Origin: JBOHHM01 sp050725495
Lineage (GTDB): Bacteria; Pseudomonadota; Gammaproteobacteria; Burkholderiales; Burkholderiaceae_C
Assembly (NCBI GenBank): GCA_050725495.1
Contig: JBOHHM010000117.1
Span: 1 to 6,170, forward strand
DNA: 6,170 nt
Direction: 5' to 3'
Position numbers and translations under genes: made by a program. How positions within the stretch are numbered: position 1 is the first letter of the stretch; each line of letters begins with the position of its first letter. Positions 1-3,908 of this stretch are shown here, piece after piece. The notes under the pieces were generated by a model, which worked only from the letters and a program-made list of their open reading frames with translations, searched no databases and had not been told where the DNA came from.

Positions 1-109
1 GTTGAGCGTTGAGCGTTGAGCGTTGAGCGTTGAGCGTTGAGCGTTGAGCGTTGAGCGTTGAGCGTTGAGCGTTGAGCGTTGAGCGTTGAGCGTTGAGCGT
101 TGAGCGTTG
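1..109 (+). repeat. Perfect 7-bp tandem repeat array, (GTTGAGC) x15 plus 4 bases
   Basis: Fifteen uninterrupted exact copies of GTTGAGC fill positions 1-105, followed by a partial copy GTTG (106-109). The array starts at the window edge, so its true length is unknown. Identity between copies is complete, which suggests recent expansion by replication slippage. On the + strand every frame meets a TGA once per 21 bases, so it is non-coding there. On the minus strand all three frames are open and read a repeating AQRSTLN heptapeptide, but no start codon or other coding signal was found for it. It lies downstream of the S49 peptidase gene. There are no spacers, so it is not a CRISPR array. Confidence 0.97.
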
Positions 110-146
110 TCAGTATGGTGCCCGGATTTCACCCTGAACGCTCAAC
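99..146. repeat. 10-bp perfect inverted repeat joining the two heptamer arrays
   Basis: GTTGAGCGTT at 99-108 is the exact reverse complement of AACGCTCAAC at 137-146, with a 28-base loop. An RNA running past the peptidase gene on the minus strand could fold here, and the left arm could pair with any of the 15 copies. No T-run follows the hairpin on either strand, so it is not a standard intrinsic terminator. Confidence 0.6.
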
Positions 147-208
147 ACCGAACACTGAACCTCTTCCCACGCTGAACACTTAACGCCGAACACTGAACCT
201 CTTCCCAG
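133..208 (-). repeat. Degenerate heptamer array in two blocks, facing the exact array
   Basis: Read on the minus strand, this stretch splits cleanly into heptamers. GTTCAGT, GTTCGGC, GTTAAGT and GTTCAGC run from 198 to 171; GTTCAGT, GTTCGGT, GTTGAGC and GTTCAGG run from 160 to 133. Each block of four is preceded by a purine-rich 10-mer: CTGGGAAGAG (208-199) and GTGGGAAGAG (170-161). The two blocks form a 37-bp direct repeat at 134-170 and 172-208, with differences at only a few positions. All eight heptamers fit GTTNRGN, the pattern of the exact array at 1-109, but in opposite orientation. The array begins one base after the S49 peptidase stop codon. Confidence 0.9.
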
Positions 209-1249
209 TCAGCGGACAGCGGGAATGCTCTTGAGCGCGCGCACCGCGCCTTCGCCCAGGGCCGCGCCGAAGCGCTTGGCCAGCCGTTCGGCGACGTTCT
301 CGCGGCGCGTGTAGTCGACGATGTCTTCGGCCTTGACGACTTCGCGGGCCACGTAATCGAGGTTGCCGAACTGGTCGGCCAGGCCCAGCTCCACCGCCTG
401 CTGGCCGCTCCAGAACAGGCCGCTGAAGGTTTCGGGCGCTTCTTTGAGGTGCTTGCCGCGCCCGGCCTTGACCACGCTGATGAACTGCTTGTGAATCTGG
501 TCGAGCATGGCCTGGGCATGGACGCGCTGCTTCTCGGTTTGCGGGCTAAAGGGGTCGAGAAAGCCCTTGTTCTCACCGGCCGTCATCAGGCGGCGTTCGA
601 CGCCGAGCTTGTCCATCAGGCCGGTGAAGCCAAAGCCGTCCATCAGCACGCCGATGCTGCCGACGATGCTGGCCTTGTCCACAAAAATCTTGTCGGCCGC
701 CACGGCGACGTAGTAGGCGGCCGAGGCGCAGGACTCCTCGACCACCGCATAGACCGGCTTCTTGTGCTTGACCTTGAGGCGAGTGATTTCGTCGTTGATG
801 ATGCCGGCCTGCACCGGGCTGCCGCCGGGCGAATTGATCAGCAGCACGACCGCCTGGGCGCCGTCGTCTTCAAACGCGTTGCGCATGGACGCCACCACGA
901 ACTCGGCGCTGGCCTCGGCCCCCGGGGAGATTTCGCCCTTGATTTCGACGACGGCCGTGTGGGCCGTGCTCTTGTCAACGCTGGGCCCGTCCCTGAACAG
1001 CAGGGCCCAGGCGACAAAGACAAGAAACGCCAGCCAGGCCAGGCGCGTGAAATTCCTCCAGCGCCGCGCCGCCCTTTGCTCGTTGAGGGCGGCATAGGCC
1101 AGCTTTTCCAGCGTGGCGCGCTCCCAACCGGGCGCATGGCCCGCCGTCTTCTTTGCTTCCGGTTTGATAGCGGCCTGCGCTGGTTCCTTCGGAACTTCAG
1201 GCTGATGAGTCTCGGAACCCGGGGTCTCGGGCTGGTGCGGATCGGTCAT
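209..1249 (-). CDS. S49 family (SppA-type) membrane-anchored serine peptidase
   Basis: A 346-residue protein. Residues 1-66 are hydrophilic and rich in Pro, Glu and Lys. One hydrophobic segment at about 68-85 (LAWLAFLVFVAWALLF) should anchor it, with the protease domain in the periplasm. The domain carries an INSPGG motif (138-143), the likely nucleophile Ser176 in CASAAYY, and the likely general base Lys228 in TAGENKGF. The Ser-Lys spacing of 52 equals that of Bacillus subtilis SppA (Ser147/Lys199), so this is the short single-domain form. The family cleaves leftover signal peptides and membrane proteins; the substrate here is not known. ATG 1249 was preferred over a longer reading from 1306 because the upstream 19 residues belong to the end of the Rieske gene in another frame. 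Only one base separates it from the Rieske stop, so translational coupling is likely. Often annotated sppA or sohB-like. Confidence 0.93.
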   Translation of the reverse strand: MTDPHQPETPGSETHQPEVPKEPAQAAIKPEAKKTAGHAPGWERATLEKLAYAALNEQRAARRWRNFTRLAWLAFLVFVAWALLFRDGPSVDKSTAHTAVVEIKGEISPGAEASAEFVVASMRNAFEDDGAQAVVLLINSPGGSPVQAGIINDEITRLKVKHKKPVYAVVEESCASAAYYVAVAADKIFVDKASIVGSIGVLMDGFGFTGLMDKLGVERRLMTAGENKGFLDPFSPQTEKQRVHAQAMLDQIHKQFISVVKAGRGKHLKEAPETFSGLFWSGQQAVELGLADQFGNLDYVAREVVKAEDIVDYTRRENVAERLAKRFGAALGEGAVRALKSIPAVR

Positions 1250-1250
1250 G

Positions 1251-1619
1251 TCAAAACTCGACGGGTAAAAGGTTGTAGGCAGTATGCCAGTGCACCACAC
1301 CGTCATGCTCGGAAAGTTCTATCTTCACCAGGCCACCACGGCAAGGGCCGCCCGCGCACTCGCCGCTGTCGGGCCGGTAGGCCGCGCCATGGGTGGCGCA
1401 CAGCAGCCACTGGCCGCTGTCGTCAAAAAAACGGTTGGGCTGGTAGTCCATCTCCATCGCCACATGGGCGCAACGGTTCAGGTACGCATGGGGCCGGCCC
1501 TCAAACCGGATGGCAAAGGCGCGACAGGTCTGGCCGCCATAGACCACGTCAAACGGCACGGCCTCGCCGCCCTCGGCCAGGTCGCGGCTGTTGCACAGGG
1601 GTACCAAGGATTCAGCCAT
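1251..1619 (-). CDS. Small Rieske [2Fe-2S] domain protein
   Basis: A 122-residue soluble protein made of a single Rieske domain. The cluster ligands are visible as Cys50-x-His52 and Cys74-x-x-His77 (CATHGAAY). The 21 residues between the two ligand pairs are more than the 15-17 usual in many Rieske proteins. Two further cysteines, Cys88 and Cys93, follow. Such proteins carry electrons, often as a ferredoxin partner of an oxygenase, but no oxygenase lies nearby and the partner is unknown. ATG 1619 was chosen because the 27 residues from a TTG at 1700 would come entirely from the repeat at 1622-1703. No good Shine-Dalgarno precedes 1619. The stop lies one base before the peptidase start. Its place between a HAD phosphatase and sppA is, from memory, common in Burkholderiales and points to a shared operon rather than a shared pathway. 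Confidence 0.9.
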   Translation of the reverse strand: MAESLVPLCNSRDLAEGGEAVPFDVVYGGQTCRAFAIRFEGRPHAYLNRCAHVAMEMDYQPNRFFDDSGQWLLCATHGAAYRPDSGECAGGPCRGGLVKIELSEHDGVVHWHTAYNLLPVEF

Positions 1620-1621
1620 TA

Positions 1622-1703
1622 CACAGCAGCCAGCCGCCGCCGGGCCGTCCCAAGGCGGCTGCGGCCCCCTCGGGGGGCAGCGCAGTATACGAAGTGACAA
1701 GCG
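1622..1703 (-). repeat. REP-like double-hairpin intergenic repeat
   Basis: The 98-bp gap between the HAD stop and the Rieske start holds two adjoining stem-loops. The first, 1644-1659, is a 6-bp stem (one U-G pair) closing the loop CCAA. The second, 1659-1685, pairs CTGCG (1659-1663) with CGCAG (1681-1685), then G-CCCCC with GGGGG-C across a TCG loop, with a 2-base bulge. From memory, very similar text (TGCCCCCCGAGGGGGC followed by CTTGGG-type sequence) recurs between genes in many Comamonadaceae genomes; that is recollection, not a search. No T-run follows, so it is not a clear terminator. It could stabilise or cut the rluC-HAD-Rieske-peptidase transcript at this point. Confidence 0.7.
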
Positions 1704-1717
1704 TGGGGGTCATATTT

Positions 1718-2374
1718 TCAGGCGTTCTCAAGCAACCAGTCGTGCAGCTCGCGCACGGAATGGGCCACAAAGCGGGGTTGCAGTTCCGCAAACGCGTCCG
1801 GCGCGTGGGCGCCGTAGCTCACGCCCACACTCGCGCAGCCCGCGTTCACGGCCATTTGGAGGTCGTGCGTGGTGTCGCCGATCATGAGCACGCGCGCGGG
1901 CGCCACGCCAAATTCGGCCATCAGCTCATGCAGCATGCGCGGGTGCGGCTTGCTCTCTGTCTCATCGGCCGTGCGCGAGCCGTCAAACATGCCCTTGAGC
2001 GCCACCGCCTGCAGGGCTTCGTCCAGGCCGCGGCGCGACTTGCCGGTGGCCACCGTCAGCAGGTGCTGGCGCGAGCGCAAATCGGCCAGCAGGGGCAGCA
2101 CGCCCTCGAACAGGCTGATGTCGTTCTGGTGCGCGATGTAGTGGTGGCTGTAGCGCGCGCCCAGCTCGGGGTACTTGTCCTCGGGCACATCGGGCGCGGC
2201 ATAGGCCAGCGCCTGCATCAGCCCCATGCCGATCACATAGGCCGCGTCCCTGTCGCTGGGCATTTTGCCGCCCACGTCGCGCACGGCCTGCTGGATGCAG
2301 CGCACGATGATCCTGGTCGAGTCGAACAGCGTGCCGTCCCAGTCAAAGGCGATCAAATCAAACTGGCGTGACAT
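1718..2374 (-). CDS. HAD-IA family phosphatase (phosphoglycolate phosphatase-like)
   Basis: A 218-residue cytoplasmic HAD hydrolase with all four motifs. Motif I is DWDGTLFDS, with nucleophile Asp11 and acid/base Asp13. Motif II is Thr110 in VATGKS. Motif III is Lys142 in SKPHP. Motif IV is GDTTHD, with Asp167 and Asp171 for magnesium. A helical cap at about residues 18-85 marks subfamily IA, as in Gph. The family removes phosphate from small metabolites; phosphoglycolate is a reasonable guess, but sequence alone does not fix the substrate. ATG 2374 directly precedes the conserved N-terminus; the longer reading from 2467 only adds residues overlapping rluC. The start lies inside the last codons of rluC (17-base overlap, different frame), so translation is probably coupled. 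From memory, the rluC-HAD-sppA order also occurs in Pseudomonas. Confidence 0.93.
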   Translation of the reverse strand: MSRQFDLIAFDWDGTLFDSTRIIVRCIQQAVRDVGGKMPSDRDAAYVIGMGLMQALAYAAPDVPEDKYPELGARYSHHYIAHQNDISLFEGVLPLLADLRSRQHLLTVATGKSRRGLDEALQAVALKGMFDGSRTADETESKPHPRMLHELMAEFGVAPARVLMIGDTTHDLQMAVNAGCASVGVSYGAHAPDAFAELQPRFVAHSVRELHDWLLENA

Positions 2375-3347
2375 GGGCAACAAATTTCTCAAGTTCAGGG
2401 GGCAATCCTGCCAGCAATTCAATACGCTCGCCGCCAGCGGGATGATTGAACTGTAACCGCCAGGCATGCAGAAACATGCGCTTGAGCCCCTGCTTTTGCA
2501 GGGATTTATTCAATTCGAAATCGCCGTATTTGTCGTCCCCGGCGATGGGCTGGCCCTGGGAGGCCAGGTGCACGCGGATCTGGTGCGTGCGGCCGGTCTT
2601 GATCGTGACTTCCAGCAGGCTGAAGCCCTGGAGTTGCCTGGCCAGCCTGACCAGCGTGATCGAGCGCATGCCGTCGGGGTCGTCCCTGGCCACCACCTTG
2701 ACGCGGCGCTCGCCGTCGCCCTGCAGGTATTTGTGCAGCGGCAGGTCAATCACCTTTTTGTTGGCCGGCCATTGGCCCACGGTCAGCGCCAGATAGGTTT
2801 TGCCGGTTTCGCGCTCGCGGAACTGGTCCTGCAGCTTGGTGAGCGCGCTGCGTTTCTTGGCCACCAGCAGGATGCCCGAGGTTTCGCGGTCCAGCCGGTG
2901 CACGAGCTCCAGGAATTTCGCGGCGGGCCGGGCCTGGCGCAGCTGCTCGATCACGCCAAAGCTCACGCCGGAGCCGCCATGCACGGCCACGCCGGCGGGC
3001 TTGTCGATGGCGATCAGGTGCTCGTCTTCAAACAAAATCGGGAATTCGCGCGCCGGCGCCGGTTTATCGAGTTTTTCAGCGGCTTTTTCCGACACTCGCA
3101 CCGGCGGCAGGCGCACCACATCGCCGGCTTCGACCCGGGTGTCGGCCGCCGCCCGGCCCTTGTTGAGCCGCACCTCGCCGCTGCGGATGATGCGGTAGAC
3201 ATGGGTTTTGGGCACGCCCTTGAGCTCGCGGATCAGGAAATTGTCCAGCCGCTGGCCAGCGGATTCCTCGCCCACCATGACGGCCTTGACCTGGGGTTTG
3301 ACCTGAGGGCTTGTGGGGGTCTGCTTGCCCCCTATAATGTGTTTCAC
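2358..3347 (-). CDS. rluC: 23S rRNA pseudouridine synthase RluC
   Basis: A 329-residue RluA-family enzyme. In E. coli, RluC makes pseudouridine at 23S positions 955, 2504 and 2580, around the peptidyl transferase centre. An S4 RNA-binding domain covers about residues 24-85 (AGQRLDNFL...VYRIIRSGEVRLNK). The catalytic domain follows, with Asp153 in HRLDRETSG as the catalytic residue, preceded by DKPAGVAVHGGSG and followed by TGRTHQIRVH. The AVHGGSG...SFGVIE stretch and the divergent rne fit RluC better than RluA or RluD. The start is GTG 3347, with no clear Shine-Dalgarno. ATG 3278 has an AAGG five bases upstream but would remove VKAV, which aligns with VKIV near the E. coli N-terminus, so the longer form is preferred. 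The first codons include ATA, rare in this gene set. First gene of the minus-strand cluster. Confidence 0.94.
   Translation of the reverse strand: MKHIIGGKQTPTSPQVKPQVKAVMVGEESAGQRLDNFLIRELKGVPKTHVYRIIRSGEVRLNKGRAAADTRVEAGDVVRLPPVRVSEKAAEKLDKPAPAREFPILFEDEHLIAIDKPAGVAVHGGSGVSFGVIEQLRQARPAAKFLELVHRLDRETSGILLVAKKRSALTKLQDQFRERETGKTYLALTVGQWPANKKVIDLPLHKYLQGDGERRVKVVARDDPDGMRSITLVRLARQLQGFSLLEVTIKTGRTHQIRVHLASQGQPIAGDDKYGDFELNKSLQKQGLKRMFLHAWRLQFNHPAGGERIELLAGLPPELEKFVAHVTPV
3311..3338 (+). promoter_or_regulatory. Candidate sigma-70 promoter for rne
   Basis: TATAAT at 3333-3338 matches the -10 consensus perfectly. TTGTGG at 3311-3316 is a weak -35 (TTG conserved) at 16-bp spacing. Transcription would start near 3345, inside the first codons of rluC on the other strand, giving rne a leader of about 560 nt. 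This is the best -10 seen between the two genes. Because ATTATA reads similarly on the other strand, a part in rluC transcription cannot be excluded; that would favour the shorter ATG 3278 start of rluC. Confidence 0.4.
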
Positions 3348-3525
3348 TAGCGTGACGCTGTAAGTGGTTGATTTGTCTGGAGTTTAGTCCACACACCGCC
3401 ACCGGCCACGCTGGAAGGTCGATGCCAGCCAGCGCATTGCCTGCAAACTGAAGGCCAACGCCGACAGTGGCACGCAGTCCGCCGGGGCGAGCCGACACAT
3501 TGAAACACTGATACGGAATACCCCA

Positions 3526-3550
3526 GTTCGCCAGCACCTCGCTGGCGAAC
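3526..3550 (+). promoter_or_regulatory. Perfect 10-bp stem-loop in the rne leader
   Basis: GTTCGCCAGC (3526-3535) and GCTGGCGAAC (3541-3550) are exact reverse complements around the 5-base loop ACCTC. No T-run follows on the + strand, and on the minus strand the base after the stem opens a mixed sequence, so it is probably not a terminator. It may be a structural or RNase E-binding element of the rne leader, or a protein-binding dyad in DNA. Confidence 0.6.
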
Positions 3551-3657
3551 GGATTGAAGCGAGAACATTCGTGTTGATGGTGCTCATTCTTGCCCTCTGG
3601 CGGTGGCTGCTGCCCCCGTTTTTGGGCTTGGAATCACCCAAAGCCCCCGTCCCGCGG

Positions 3658-3687
3658 GCGCTTGAAGCTATAAAATTTGTAGCAAAT
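3658..3687. repeat. AT-rich hairpin, possible dispersed-repeat fragment
   Basis: GCTATAA (3667-3673) pairs with TTGTAGC (3677-3683), one T-G pair included, around the loop AAT. It stands out as AT-rich within GC-rich surroundings. The stretch TTGCTACA...AGCGC on the minus strand (3685-3658) matches 20 of 28 positions of a + strand stretch inside rne at 5971-5998. From memory, elements of this style are scattered between Comamonadaceae genes. Confidence 0.45.
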
Positions 3688-3828
3688 CGACCACCCCTGC
3701 GGCTCGCCCCCATCCACGCGCCCACGCCCCGGCTGCTGAGCTAGTCCTCAGGCAGTCACAGGCTCATCCGGCAATTCCCTTCGTTTCAAGGCGTCAGTTC
3801 AGGCATCGTTGGCCCCCCAAGGGCATGT

Positions 3829-3844
3829 GAAGTCGCAAGACTTC
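3829..3844 (+). promoter_or_regulatory. rne leader stem-loop A with GCAA tetraloop
   Basis: GAAGTC (3829-3834) pairs perfectly with GACTTC (3839-3844) around GCAA, a GNRA-type tetraloop that is unusually stable in RNA and common at docking sites. It abuts stem-loop B with no spacer, so the two could stack end to end. It ends 64 bases before the rne start codon. Confidence 0.65.
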
Positions 3845-3882
3845 GGGACGCAAGGCAGCGGCGAAGCCGCCAGCCCTGTCCC
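3845..3882 (+). promoter_or_regulatory. rne leader stem-loop B, three-tier hairpin before the ribosome site
   Basis: Three nested paired segments form one hairpin: GGGAC (3845-3849) with GTCCC (3878-3882), GGC (3854-3856) with GCC (3873-3875), and GCGGC (3858-3862) with GCCGC (3866-3870) around a GAA loop. It ends 13 bases before the AGAGGA ribosome site, which sits in a single-stranded, A-rich stretch. In E. coli, hairpins in this part of the rne leader recruit RNase E to its own mRNA; a similar role is inferred from position and shape only. Confidence 0.6.
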
Positions 3883-3895
3883 CCACTGACTGAAA

Positions 3896-3901
3896 AGAGG
3901 A
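3896..3901 (+). promoter_or_regulatory. Ribosome binding site of rne
   Basis: AGAGGA lies 7 bases before ATG 3909, close to ideal spacing, in the A-rich stretch GAAAAGAGGAA. It confirms the rne start together with the conserved N-terminus MKRMLINATQ. Confidence 0.85.
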
Positions 3902-3908
3902 ACGCATC

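Larger units (their letters stand above)
3348..3908 (+). other. 561-bp rluC-rne intergenic region, likely rne 5' leader
   Basis: No gene was confidently identified. The region holds many inverted repeats: an 11-bp dyad AGCGTGACGCT (3349-3359), CGCTGG/CCAGCG (3409-3434), a perfect 10-bp stem (3526-3550), an AT-rich hairpin (3667-3683) and two abutting stem-loops (3829-3882). Stretches on the minus strand are open between 3384 and 3630 in more than one frame, with codons (AGG, CGA, GTA, AGA, CTA) unlike the neighbouring genes. If the promoter near 3333 is used, the whole region is the rne 5' untranslated region. In E. coli a long structured rne leader lets RNase E cut its own mRNA; this leader may do the same, but no close sequence match is recognised. 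Confidence 0.55.

Noticed and set aside
99..146. Intrinsic terminator for the peptidase operon
   Set aside because: The stem is present but the loop is 28 bases and no T-run follows on the minus strand.
1..208. CRISPR array
   Set aside because: The repeats are 7 bp and directly adjacent, without spacers, and no cas gene is present.
1620..1700. Longer Rieske protein starting at TTG 1700
   Set aside because: The added 27 residues come wholly from the hairpin repeat and precede a normal ATG at the start of the recognisable protein.
449..2371. 640-codon + strand open frame across the peptidase, Rieske and HAD genes
   Set aside because: It is the shadow of three genes with intact catalytic motifs on the other strand; its translation is His/Gly/Arg/Ala-rich without domains.
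3561..3587. Flagellin gene start (MSTINTNV)
   Set aside because: Only eight residues resemble flagellin; nothing after them fits the conserved N-terminal helix in any frame, so chance is the better explanation.
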